DNA of 12,738 nucleotides from positions 1 through 12,738 of the forward strand of contig CALCNB010000026.1 of NCBI GenBank assembly GCA_937897785.1, read 5' to 3'. A program made the position numbers and the translations under genes. Below are positions 1-6,915 of this stretch, one piece after another. Origin of the DNA: an uncultured Cellvibrionales bacterium (GTDB lineage: Bacteria; Pseudomonadota; Gammaproteobacteria; Pseudomonadales; UBA7434). The stretch's first letter is position 1. Each line of letters begins with the position of its first letter. The notes under the pieces are model-generated. The model was not told the origin of the DNA, did not search any database, and saw only the letters and a list, made by a program, of their open reading frames with translations.

Positions 1-61
1 AAAATATAGCCCAAAAAGGTAGCCACATTAACCAAGGTATTACCAAGCCAATGACTTGTAA

Positions 62-880
62 TCAACCCGCCAGGCGGCGTCTTAAATCTGCCGCGTTATC
101 AACCATCACCAGCAACATTAATAAGGGTATTGTCGGTGCAAAACTAATAAATAAAATATAAAAGCCGACTAACCACTGGGTGCCCAATTGCTTGACTGCC
201 ACCATGCCGTGAACGATGGCAATACCCGCCGAAATCAAGGGCAACAAAAATAACCACGTCCAATGCTGATAGCCTTCAATATTCGAACAAGCAATCACCG
301 CGAGTAACAGGACTAAGATATTGCGCTTAGTCAATCGTAACTGGTGGATTTCTTGTTGAAGACCACCCGGGTTATACAACTTTGATTGCCAGCCTCGAGC
401 AATCAAGACACTGATCAAACTTAACATCAACTGTACTAAAGCAAAGTTGCCGACTAAATAATAAATATCTAAGGTCGGTATTTGTGCTATCAGCTGTTTC
501 GTTGCTGCTTCATTGCCTGCCTCTACAGCCGAGGCTAACAACTGAGTTTTAAAGCTTTCCAGCGACTGTTCAGCAACTAATAACAGCTGATTCACATACT
601 CGCTGCCTGCCGTCATCAATAGCCATGCCCATAGGACAGTGATGAAAGGCGATACACAAAGCACGGCATTCCAGCTTCGGGTTATGCGTAATATCTCCGC
701 CATGGCCACAGAAGCAATGACTGTACTTAATGGAACTATATTTCCATTAAGTGCCCAAACCGATGAGATAATTAACAGCGGTAAAAAATATTTACTGGCT
801 GATAACAAGCCCGAGCGCAATAGCACTAGGTTAACGGCTGCGGACCCTAGCACCGCCAATAATAACGTGAGCAACATCAT
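62..880 (-). CDS. DUF2232-type polytopic membrane protein
   Basis: This 272-aa, very hydrophobic protein has about seven likely membrane segments (roughly residues 2-20, two within 30-62, 74-92, 138-162, 186-227 and 234-262). The sequence ARGWQSKLYNPGGLQQE (about 160-176) and the short basic tail ending DLRRRLAG are what I would expect of the DUF2232 proteins that follow rpsR in many gammaproteobacterial rpsF-rpsR-rplI operons. The start is the first of two adjacent ATG codons, 20 bases after the rpsR stop, so co-transcription and possibly translational coupling with rpsR are likely. The molecular function of the family is unknown to me; its constant position suggests only a link to growth or ribosome supply. 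Family assignment rests on context plus recalled motif similarity. rplI, the usual next gene, does not begin in the remaining 61 bases. Confidence 0.8.
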   Translation of the reverse strand: MMLLTLLLAVLGSAAVNLVLLRSGLLSASKYFLPLLIISSVWALNGNIVPLSTVIASVAMAEILRITRSWNAVLCVSPFITVLWAWLLMTAGSEYVNQLLLVAEQSLESFKTQLLASAVEAGNEAATKQLIAQIPTLDIYYLVGNFALVQLMLSLISVLIARGWQSKLYNPGGLQQEIHQLRLTKRNILVLLLAVIACSNIEGYQHWTWLFLLPLISAGIAIVHGMVAVKQLGTQWLVGFYILFISFAPTIPLLMLLVMVDNAADLRRRLAG

Positions 881-900
881 TGAGCGTTACTCACAGACAG

Positions 901-1128
901 TTATTGGTGACTGTCCGTATAGGGAACCAAAGCGAGATAACGTGAGCGCTTAATTGCTGTGGCAAGCTGACGCTGATACTTAGCTTTGGTTCCAGTAATG
1001 CGACTAGGAACAATTTTTCCTGTCTCTGAAATGTATTCTTTTAATACATCGAGATCTTTGTAATCGATGTAATCGATACCTTCAGCGGTGAAACGACAAA
1101 ATTTTCTACGGCGAAAAAAACGTGCCAT
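901..1128 (-). CDS. rpsR: 30S ribosomal protein S18
   Basis: This 75-aa protein is the same length as E. coli S18 and is clearly recognisable: basic N-terminus MARFFRRRKFCRFTAEG, central YIDYKDLDVLKEYISETGKI, then the RNA-binding stretch around PSRITGTKAKYQRQLATAIKRSR (residues 41-63). S18 pairs with S6 on the platform of the 30S subunit. It has a strong ribosome-binding site, AGGAG, six bases before the ATG. It lies 34 bases downstream of rpsF and 20 bases upstream of the DUF2232 gene, in one co-directional operon. Nothing is missing or truncated. Confidence 0.98.
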   Translation of the reverse strand: MARFFRRRKFCRFTAEGIDYIDYKDLDVLKEYISETGKIVPSRITGTKAKYQRQLATAIKRSRYLALVPYTDSHQ

Positions 1129-1162
1129 GGTTAACTCCTAATTTTTATCTCAAAAAGCGAAC

Positions 1163-1615
1163 TTATTCGCTGGCTTGATCGGTTTCAGTAGTGGCAGTAG
1201 GAGCTTCAGCTGTTGAGGCTGATTCCGCTTGCTGTGCTTTAGCCTCATTGGCTGCTGAACGTGCATCGTAACGCGCTTTACGCTCCCGTTGCTCTGTTTC
1301 AGCCTTCATGATAGGCGACTCTGCCGTCACTGCTGCATCCATTCGTATCACTAAGTTACGAATAACCGCATCGTTGTATTTGAAATTAGTGGTTAATTCT
1401 TCAAGCGCCACTTGAGTCGCTTCAACATTCATCAAAACGTAGTGGGCTTTGTGGATTTTATTGATCGGGTAAGCTAACTGACGGCGGCCCCAATCTTCCA
1501 AACGGTGGACTGTGCCACCGTCTTTATTGATCGCTGCGGTATAACGTTCAATCATACCAGCAACTTGTTCGCTTTGGTCCGGATGAACCATAAACACGAT
1601 TTCGTAGTGTCGCAT
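1163..1615 (-). CDS. rpsF: 30S ribosomal protein S6
   Basis: This 150-aa protein begins MRHYEIVFMVHPDQSEQV and carries the conserved core DWGRRQLAYPINKIHKAHYVLMN (41-63) and NDAVIRNLVIRMD (81-93), diagnostic of S6. S6 binds S18 and 16S rRNA on the 30S platform. After about residue 98 there is an Ala/Glu-rich, probably disordered tail (residues 105-150) ending TETDQASE, longer than in the 131-aa E. coli preprotein. In E. coli the S6 tail receives glutamates from RimK; whether this one does cannot be told from sequence. The start has AGGGAG six bases upstream. It is the first gene of the operon, read from the promoter at 1744-1772 through a leader of about 120 bases. Confidence 0.97.
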   Translation of the reverse strand: MRHYEIVFMVHPDQSEQVAGMIERYTAAINKDGGTVHRLEDWGRRQLAYPINKIHKAHYVLMNVEATQVALEELTTNFKYNDAVIRNLVIRMDAAVTAESPIMKAETEQRERKARYDARSAANEAKAQQAESASTAEAPTATTETDQASE

Positions 1616-1641
1616 ATGTGCTCCCTATGGGCTGATGCTTC

Positions 1642-1680
1642 CCGTGTCGCGACCGACCTGCCGGTCAATCTCCGCACGGT
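1642..1680 (-). promoter_or_regulatory. Candidate S6:S18-binding leader structure in rpsF 5' UTR
   Basis: On the transcribed strand the leader can fold into a two-stem structure. The outer stem is CCGTG/CACGG (plus-strand arms 1675-1679 and 1642-1646) and the inner stem is GACCG/CGGTC (arms 1662-1666 and 1651-1655) with a six-base loop. An asymmetric internal loop (eight and four bases) separates them. The structure ends about 26 bases before the rpsF start. Bacterial rpsF mRNAs are known to carry a structured site bound by the S6:S18 complex, with a conserved CCG, giving feedback control. This element is in the right place and contains CACCG in its 5' arm, but I could not align it to the family model, so the identity is inferred. 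Confidence 0.5.
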
Positions 1681-1743
1681 GAAACAAGGAGTTAAACCCA
1701 TCCGGTCATTGTGAATCGACCCTCAGGGTGAAAAAGAGCGCGA

Positions 1744-1772
1744 ATTCTAGGTAAATCGACGCTAAATAGCAA
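1744..1772 (-). promoter_or_regulatory. Sigma70-type promoter of the rpsF operon
   Basis: Reading the minus strand, a -35 box TTGCTA (plus 1767-1772) and a -10 box TAGAAT (plus 1744-1749) are separated by exactly 17 bases. Transcription would begin near 1737, giving a leader of about 120 bases that contains the candidate S6:S18 structure. It is the best promoter match upstream of rpsF. Confidence 0.65.
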
Positions 1773-1978
1773 GATAAAACCGCATCCAGCGCGACTTTTA
1801 CTCATTCCTATGGGCTTCTATCAGCCAAAGGCGTCATCAACTTCAGCCTCTTAGGCAGCGAAAACCAATTTTCAAGGAGATTGAATCGGTTATGCCCTTG
1901 CCTAAATGTAAGGCTTTTGACGCTAAGGGATTGATAATATGAGACCTTTCTTAGATGATACTAAAAAGAGTAGCTTTT

Positions 1979-3160
1979 ATGAGCAATACTGACTCTGCAA
2001 CCAGCCTCGAGATAGATTCTATACTTAACCAAGCTTCAGACGATGCTGGTGGACTGACCGATTTTGGCCAACTGCCCTTTAAAGAGCCGCTGGCCAAGGT
2101 ATTGGCCTCGTTAGAAGAAGAGGCACGATTAAATGAAATAGGTCGATACATTGCCCGCGATCGCATGGTCATGCACAGCCGCAACCGTCTGCTCTATACT
2201 GCCGATCGACAGCGTCACCCTGAGATAAGCGAAGAAAAAATCGTCAAACCGGTCTTTATCATTGGCCTGCCTCGCACCGGCACCACCATATTGCATGATA
2301 TTCTCGGCCAAGACCCAGACAGCCGCGTGCCAATGACTTGGGAATGCATGTTTCCCTCGCCTCCCCCGCGAAGAGAAACTTTTACCAGCGACCCAAGAAT
2401 CGCCCAATGCCAAGCAACTTTTCCCGATGTTGACCAAATGATCCCCGCATTTAAAACCATGCACCCGATGGGCGCTGAATTATCGCAAGAGTGCGTCACA
2501 CTGATGGGTGAAACTATGATAACACCCTTATTCCACAACCAGTTTCGTGTTCCCAGCTACCAGAACTGGGTCGACCATCAGGCTGACTTTGCCGATGTCT
2601 ACGCCTTCCACCACCAGCAACTGCAGCATTTCCAATGGCAATGCCCTGGCGATCGGTGGATGCTTAAAACTGGCGCCCATATGTGGGGGCTGGAGCATCT
2701 ACTCAAGCAGTACCCAGACGCACGAATTGTTTTTACGCATCGCGACCCGGTTAAATCGATGACCTCGTACGCTAGCCTGACCGCATTGGTCCGTTCGATG
2801 GGCAGTGATGATGTGGACCGCGAAGAAATAGCCGCCGATTGGATTCATCGATTACAGCACGTATTAAATCATGCGATGGATGTTAGAGAGACACAAATCA
2901 GCAGTGAAGCAAAAATTTATGAAATGTACTTTTCTGACTTTGTCGACGATCAATTTTCTGAAATAGAAAAAATCTATGAATCCCTCGAGATAGAAATGAG
3001 CGGCTTAGCAGCTGATGCTATGCGGGAGTTTATTGCCGATAACCCAAAAGGGAAACACGGCGAGCACAGTTATCAAGCAGCCGATTACGGCATTAATCCA
3101 ACCGCCGTAAGAGCCCTATTTTCACGGTATATCGAACGCTTTAATTTAGCGCCAGAATAA
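1979..3160 (+). CDS. PAPS-dependent sulfotransferase family protein
   Basis: This 393-aa cytosolic protein belongs to the bacterial Sulfotransfer_3-like group, which transfers sulfate from PAPS to an alcohol or similar acceptor. The 5'-phosphosulfate loop is FIIGLPRTGTT (about residues 93-103). The 3'-phosphate-binding motif is RIVFTHRDPVKSMTSY (about 249-264), with the usual Arg and downstream Ser. Between them lies RWMLKTGAHMWGLEHLL, at the place where relatives carry LKSP-H-. The length suits the family, and there is no signal peptide or membrane segment. The acceptor cannot be inferred. An in-frame ATG at 1955 would add eight residues; I prefer 1979 because AAGAG lies nine bases before it and it gives the more family-like N-terminus. 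An MDR oxidoreductase follows after 33 bases, so the two are probably co-transcribed. Confidence 0.85.
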   Translation: MSNTDSATSLEIDSILNQASDDAGGLTDFGQLPFKEPLAKVLASLEEEARLNEIGRYIARDRMVMHSRNRLLYTADRQRHPEISEEKIVKPVFIIGLPRTGTTILHDILGQDPDSRVPMTWECMFPSPPPRRETFTSDPRIAQCQATFPDVDQMIPAFKTMHPMGAELSQECVTLMGETMITPLFHNQFRVPSYQNWVDHQADFADVYAFHHQQLQHFQWQCPGDRWMLKTGAHMWGLEHLLKQYPDARIVFTHRDPVKSMTSYASLTALVRSMGSDDVDREEIAADWIHRLQHVLNHAMDVRETQISSEAKIYEMYFSDFVDDQFSEIEKIYESLEIEMSGLAADAMREFIADNPKGKHGEHSYQAADYGINPTAVRALFSRYIERFNLAPE

Positions 3161-3193
3161 TCCTTTCAGCTACTTACCTAGGACACAGTCATT

Positions 3194-4252
3194 ATGAGTG
3201 AACAGCAAACGATGCGAGCATGGCGAACCCATGAATACGGCCAACCCAGTCAAGTATTAAAACTTGATAGCGTGGATATTCCATCACCCAATGAGGGTGA
3301 GCTATTGGTTAAGGTCGAGGCCATCCCTTTTAACCTTAATGATCTCGAGCGCATCACTGGCGGCAATATGATGGTCAGACCGGAGTTACCCTACAGTCCG
3401 GGTATGGAGGTGATGGGTTCGGTCGCTGACTGCGGCAAAGGCGCCGAGGCGTGGCTGGGTAAGCGAGTAGTCGCTATGACTGCTGGCGCTCATGGCGGGT
3501 TTGCCGAATACGCCATCTGTCCTCCGGTTTCAGCCTTTGAAATGCCGGAGGATATTCCTTTACCGGGTGCCGCCGCGCTGTACTTTCCCTTTCATTTAGC
3601 GTGGCTAGGACTCTATCAGCGTGCGCAAATACAAGCAGGTGAAACCGTGCTGATACACGCCGCCGCCGGCGGTGTCGGCTCTGCCGCCATTCAATTAGCT
3701 GTGCATGCGGGTGCGCGCGTCATAGCCACAGCCGGCAGCGATGAAAAATTAGCGCTCTGTCGTGAACTCGGTGCAGAAATAGCAGTCAATTATACCAGTG
3801 ATGACTTTGTTGCCATCGTTAAAGATGCCACTGATGGCAAAGGCGTCGATGTCGTATTTGATAATGTCGGCGAGTCGGTGATGGAACAATCGCTCGCCGC
3901 GATTTGCTATAACGGTCGCTACATCATGAACGGCTTTGCTTCGGATAAAACGGTAGCCGATGAAAAGTTTTTAGTTCCTCGCCGCATTGCCTTAAGTAAT
4001 ATCAGCCTTTGTGGCGTATTATTGGCCTACGCCGACGAAGCGACCGCCGCTTTTTTGAAAGAGGGTATGGGATGGAACTTTGTTCCCGCCACACTTGGGC
4101 AGACCATTAACGATGAAATTATTGATCTGGTCAGAAAAGAAAAAATTGCTCCTGTGGTTGGTAAAGTGGTCGATTTCGCCGATGTGCCAGCGGCGATCGA
4201 GGATATGGGTAATCGACTGACGGTGGGAAGAAGTATTGTTAAACTGTTTTAG
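3194..4252 (+). CDS. MDR-superfamily NAD(P)H:quinone oxidoreductase-like enzyme
   Basis: This 352-aa protein has the medium-chain dehydrogenase/reductase layout: a GroES-like N-terminal domain (about 8-120) and a Rossmann nucleotide-binding domain with AAAGGVGSAAIQLA (156-169), followed by GADV-type sequence KGVDVVFDNVGE (216-227). The catalytic and structural zinc-ligand cysteine patterns of alcohol dehydrogenases are absent, so it fits the zinc-free quinone oxidoreductase/enoyl reductase branch, probably NADPH-dependent. The substrate is unknown; quinones, enones or acyl-CoA thioesters are all possible. The ATG has AGGA about ten bases upstream and follows the sulfotransferase by 33 bases. 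The pair may act on the same lipid or steroid-like compound, but that is inference from adjacency only. Confidence 0.87.
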   Translation: MSEQQTMRAWRTHEYGQPSQVLKLDSVDIPSPNEGELLVKVEAIPFNLNDLERITGGNMMVRPELPYSPGMEVMGSVADCGKGAEAWLGKRVVAMTAGAHGGFAEYAICPPVSAFEMPEDIPLPGAAALYFPFHLAWLGLYQRAQIQAGETVLIHAAAGGVGSAAIQLAVHAGARVIATAGSDEKLALCRELGAEIAVNYTSDDFVAIVKDATDGKGVDVVFDNVGESVMEQSLAAICYNGRYIMNGFASDKTVADEKFLVPRRIALSNISLCGVLLAYADEATAAFLKEGMGWNFVPATLGQTINDEIIDLVRKEKIAPVVGKVVDFADVPAAIEDMGNRLTVGRSIVKLF

Positions 4253-4301
4253 CTTTACAGGCGTATAAGCACTATGAAAGTTTTACTAATGGAGTTCAAT
4301 C

Positions 4302-4754
4302 ATGATCAAAGACCGCAAATACCTCGCCATGCTTGCCACATTTTTCCTTGTGAGTACGGTGTTCGCCGCCGACCATCAAGTCAAAATGCTGAATAGCGGC
4401 AGCGATGGTTATATGGTCTTTGAGCCAGCGGTTTTATCGATTCAACTGGGCGATACCGTCACTTTCGTCGCTACTGATATGGCCCATAACTCGGCGTCGA
4501 TTGCAGGCATGATCCCAGAAGGTGCTCAGCCTTGGTATGGTAAACTCAGTAAAGATATCACAGTGACATTTGATACAGCAGGCGTCTATGTCTATCACTG
4601 CACGCCGCATACCATGATGGCCATGGTCGGCGTCATCAATGTCGGAGACAGTAAAGCCAATCTGACGGCCATTAAAGCAGCCGCGGCTAAGAAGAAAGCC
4701 AGCTTCGTGACCAACAAGGATCGTTTAGATAATTATTTAGCCCAGCTTGATTAG
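4302..4754 (+). CDS. Pseudoazurin (periplasmic blue copper protein)
   Basis: This 150-aa precursor has a Sec signal peptide (basic start, hydrophobic core, likely cleavage VFA/AD after residue 22). The mature part follows known pseudoazurins closely: HQVKMLNSGSDGYMVFEPA, GDTVTFVATDMAHN, and the C-terminal HCTPHTMMAMVGV. The type-1 copper ligands are all present: His62, Cys100, His103 and Met108 (precursor numbering), with the spacing typical of pseudoazurin. The C-terminal helical part ends NKDRLDNYLAQLD. Pseudoazurins shuttle electrons in the periplasm, often to copper nitrite reductase or nitrous oxide reductase, but no such partner is in this window. GGAG lies seven bases before the ATG. 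It is 49 bases after the MDR gene, so it may belong to the same transcript or have its own promoter. Confidence 0.93.
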   Translation: MIKDRKYLAMLATFFLVSTVFAADHQVKMLNSGSDGYMVFEPAVLSIQLGDTVTFVATDMAHNSASIAGMIPEGAQPWYGKLSKDITVTFDTAGVYVYHCTPHTMMAMVGVINVGDSKANLTAIKAAAAKKKASFVTNKDRLDNYLAQLD

Positions 4755-4841
4755 ATGACTAAACAAAAAGAGTTTTGAACAGTCAGAGATAAAATTGCAG
4801 CTGAAAAAGCCGAAAGAATTGCTGGTAATGAGAAATTTTAA
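4755..4841 (+). pseudogene. Tiny ORF interrupted by an in-frame stop
   Basis: An ATG directly abutting the pseudoazurin stop opens a frame reading MTKQKEF, then TGA (4776-4778), then TVRDKIAAEKAERIAG and four more codons before TAA. Without the TGA it would be a 28-residue lysine/glutamate-rich helical peptide. One base change (TGA to TGG) would restore it. It overlaps the end of the opposite-strand 148-aa gene by a few bases. I do not recognise the peptide, and the frame may be open by chance. Confidence 0.25.
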
Positions 4842-5284
4842 GCGGTCAGTAGCTCTTCACAAAAGGCCCATTCAGCTTCAATTCGATCAGCAATAGCATT
4901 AAGCGATTCAAGATAGGCCTGACGCTCAAGACCACAATCACGCTCTAACTCCAAACTGATTAGACTCTCCCACACCCAAGATTCAGCACCCACGTTTTGC
5001 GTGATCCTAACTAACAACGCAATCGTTTCGTAATCAAAGTCACCGGAACTATGATAAACATAGACCAATTGTCTAAGCTCAGTTGACGGCGCTATGCAAC
5101 CGCAATAAGAGAGACTCGAATCAACTTTTAGACAGACATCAGGGTCGATCAGATCAATTTGAACATCTTGCCATTCGGATAAAATGTGGTCTAGCAAAAA
5201 ATCTGGATAAGCCAGACCTTCACTGTTAGCTTTTTTGATGTTGATAAAGACATCCTCGAAATACATCATTTTAGACCGCGACAT
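4838..5284 (-). CDS. Hypothetical protein, 148 aa
   Basis: I do not recognise this protein. It is acidic and apparently soluble, with no signal peptide or membrane segment, and contains five cysteines (51, 61, 63, 117, 142), including the CGC at 61-63. The C-terminal part (about 83-148) is rich in Leu, Glu and Trp and looks helical. It is the longest frame in its region, with no larger competing ORF, which supports it being real. The ATG at 5284 has an AAGGCGG-like sequence about five bases upstream; Met6 or Met7 are alternative starts. It stands alone, converging on the pseudoazurin gene and divergent from the aminotransferase gene, so context gives no functional hint. Confidence 0.65.
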   Translation of the reverse strand: MSRSKMMYFEDVFINIKKANSEGLAYPDFLLDHILSEWQDVQIDLIDPDVCLKVDSSLSYCGCIAPSTELRQLVYVYHSSGDFDYETIALLVRITQNVGAESWVWESLISLELERDCGLERQAYLESLNAIADRIEAEWAFCEELLTA

Positions 5285-5452
5285 AATAACCGCCTTAGGC
5301 CAGTAATAAAAGTGTCTTTTTTATTTTGCGATCAATATGTATTCATCTTTTGCAAAACATAAATCTAGCCAAGTAAATTAACTATTACGTTTCTGACTGC
5401 CCTTCAACGGCGGCAATACCTATAAAATTAAACAAAAAAACAGCACGCTATT

Positions 5453-5483
5453 CTTACACCTCGCTGATCAGAGAGGCTATAAT
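5453..5483 (+). promoter_or_regulatory. Promoter of the aminotransferase gene
   Basis: A perfect -10 box TATAAT (5478-5483) is preceded by a weak -35 CTTACA (5453-5458, spacer 19) or TTACAC (5454-5459, spacer 18). Transcription would start near 5490, giving a leader of about 73 bases to the TTG at 5563. The spacer carries a dyad listed separately. Confidence 0.6.
5460..5475. promoter_or_regulatory. Operator-like dyad in promoter spacer
   Basis: CTCGCTGATCAGAGAG is a 16-bp palindrome with one mismatched pair (5463/5472) around a perfect CTGATCAG core (5464-5471). It lies between the -35 and -10 boxes, where a bound repressor or MerR-type activator would directly affect RNA polymerase. No regulator gene is adjacent, and the binding protein is unknown. 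Confidence 0.4.
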
Positions 5484-5562
5484 TGCCGCCGAATTGGACA
5501 AATGCTCAATTTTGCATCACGTCCAGAAACACCAATCATCATTATTTTCTCGGAGAACCTTC

Positions 5563-6867
5563 TTGCATATTGATCAGGCATCGACTGTCGAGCTTAGCCA
5601 GCGCTTAAGTGAACTTGAACAGCAGCATCGGGCATTTATTGACCTACAATTAACGCTCGATTTAACGCGAGGCAAACCGTCATCGGCCCAACTTGATCTG
5701 GCTAATGGCCTACTCGATGCGGTTAATGCTGATAATTTCAACAATGATCACAATGTCGATCCTCGTAATTACGGCGTGTTAGACGGCCTACCCGCCGCAA
5801 AAGATTTATTTGGTTCTATTTTGTCCGTCACCGAAGCAGATATTCAGCAACGTGTTTTTGTCGGCGGTAACAGCAGTTTAACGCTGATGCATTATACCGT
5901 TTGGTTTGCTTATCACTTCGGGTTAAAAACTGGCGACCAAGCATGGACATCTCAAGTGACTGACGGCGAGGCGATTAAAATGCTCTGTCCTTGCCCGGGT
6001 TACGATCGCCATTTTAGCCTTTGTGCCCAGTTTGGCATCGAGATGATTCCCGTTGCATTGACAGGCGAAGGGCCTGACATGGATCAGGTCGAAGCCTTGG
6101 TCAAAGCTGACAGCAGCATTAAAGGTATTTGGTGTGTGCCTCGCTTTGCTAATCCAACTGGGGAAGTTTACAGTGACGAAACCGTCACGCGGCTGGCAGG
6201 ACTCGGGAAGATTGCCGGCGATAATTTTTTAGTCTTGTGGGATAACGCCTACGCGGTGCATAGCCTGAACGACAAGGCCAAGCGATTGGCCAGTATCGAT
6301 GCCGCGGCTAAGTCACAAGGCACACTCGATCATGTGGTGCAATTTGGCTCGAGCTCTAAAATCACTTTTGCGGGTGCAGGTATTGGTTACCTCAGCTCAA
6401 GCGAAGCAAATGTTGCAGGCTTTACGAAACATTTTGGTATGGCCACCATCGGCTCCGATAAAATCAACCAACTGCGTCATGTTCGGTTTTTAAAAGATCT
6501 GGACGGCGTCAGACAACACATGGCCAAGCACGCTGCCATTATTAATCCTAAATTTGCTGCTGTAGCCGCCAGCCTAGCAACACATATCAAAGATACCGGC
6601 ATGGGCCAGTGGAGCGATCCAGAAGGCGGTTATTTTGTTTCCTTTGATACCTTACCCGGCTTGGCTAAGACCGTGGTCAGTTTAGCCGCAGAGGCAGGCG
6701 TCAAACTCACACCCGCAGGGGCAACCTTCCCGAATGGGAATGACCCGCAAGATTGCAATATCCGATTAGCACCGACCTTCCCCGAGCTGGAAGATGTCGA
6801 GACCGCCATGGCAGTGTTTGTCAATTGCGTGCAATTGGCATCCATTCGGCAAAAACTCGCCAGCTAA
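5563..6867 (+). CDS. PLP-dependent aminotransferase, aspartate aminotransferase-like
   Basis: This 434-aa protein matches the fold-type I family (Asp_aminotransf, formerly Aminotran_MocR) that includes the corynebacterial aspartate aminotransferase. It probably exchanges the amino group between aspartate and 2-oxoglutarate; substrate specificity is inferred. Visible motifs are LDLTRGKPS (32-40), DPRNYGVLDGLPAAK (66-80), FVGGNSSLTLMH (99-110), CPCPGYDRHF (142-151), the NPTG turn (197-200), LWDNAYAVH with Asp227 and Tyr230 as PLP contacts, and FGSSSKITFAG with Schiff-base Lys266. I chose the TTG at 5563 because GGAG lies seven bases upstream and the conserved part begins soon after; an in-frame TTG at 5494 would add 23 poorly conserved residues almost at the predicted transcription start. 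No ATG is available near either position. It is a single-gene unit converging with the rhomboid gene. Confidence 0.88.
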   Translation: MHIDQASTVELSQRLSELEQQHRAFIDLQLTLDLTRGKPSSAQLDLANGLLDAVNADNFNNDHNVDPRNYGVLDGLPAAKDLFGSILSVTEADIQQRVFVGGNSSLTLMHYTVWFAYHFGLKTGDQAWTSQVTDGEAIKMLCPCPGYDRHFSLCAQFGIEMIPVALTGEGPDMDQVEALVKADSSIKGIWCVPRFANPTGEVYSDETVTRLAGLGKIAGDNFLVLWDNAYAVHSLNDKAKRLASIDAAAKSQGTLDHVVQFGSSSKITFAGAGIGYLSSSEANVAGFTKHFGMATIGSDKINQLRHVRFLKDLDGVRQHMAKHAAIINPKFAAVAASLATHIKDTGMGQWSDPEGGYFVSFDTLPGLAKTVVSLAAEAGVKLTPAGATFPNGNDPQDCNIRLAPTFPELEDVETAMAVFVNCVQLASIRQKLAS

Positions 6868-6915
6868 TGTTCACCCATTCGCTCAACCGAACCATTGGCT
6901 AAGCCACTGAGCCTG

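Larger units (their letters stand above)
1616..1954. other. Divergent intergenic region rpsF / sulfotransferase
   Basis: The rpsF half holds the promoter and structured leader listed separately. On the sulfotransferase side only a weak -10-like GATAAT (1933-1938) without a good -35 can be seen; it would give a leader of about 34 bases to the ATG at 1979. A strong Shine-Dalgarno-like AAGGAGA (1874-1880) lies 11 bases before a 16-codon ORF (1892-1942). I see no tRNA, repeat or terminator here. Confidence 0.5.
5408..5491. repeat. Inverted repeat bracketing the aminotransferase promoter
   Basis: CGGCGGCAAT (5408-5417) and its exact reverse complement ATTGCCGCCG (5482-5491) form a 10-bp perfect inverted repeat with 64 bases between the arms. 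The right arm overlaps the last two bases of the -10 box and the likely transcription start. It could be a two-site operator, or chance. Confidence 0.5.

Noticed and set aside
639..953. 104-aa plus-strand ORF over the DUF2232/rpsR junction
   Set aside because: It is antisense to two well-supported genes and shows no family similarity.
2129..2538. Two antisense ORFs inside the sulfotransferase gene
   Set aside because: They lie opposite the conserved PAPS-binding region and have no recognisable features or translation signals.
6868..6915. Possible bidirectional terminator between the convergent aminotransferase and rhomboid genes
   Set aside because: Only TGGCT-A-AGCCA is palindromic; the loop would be too tight and no T-run follows on either strand.
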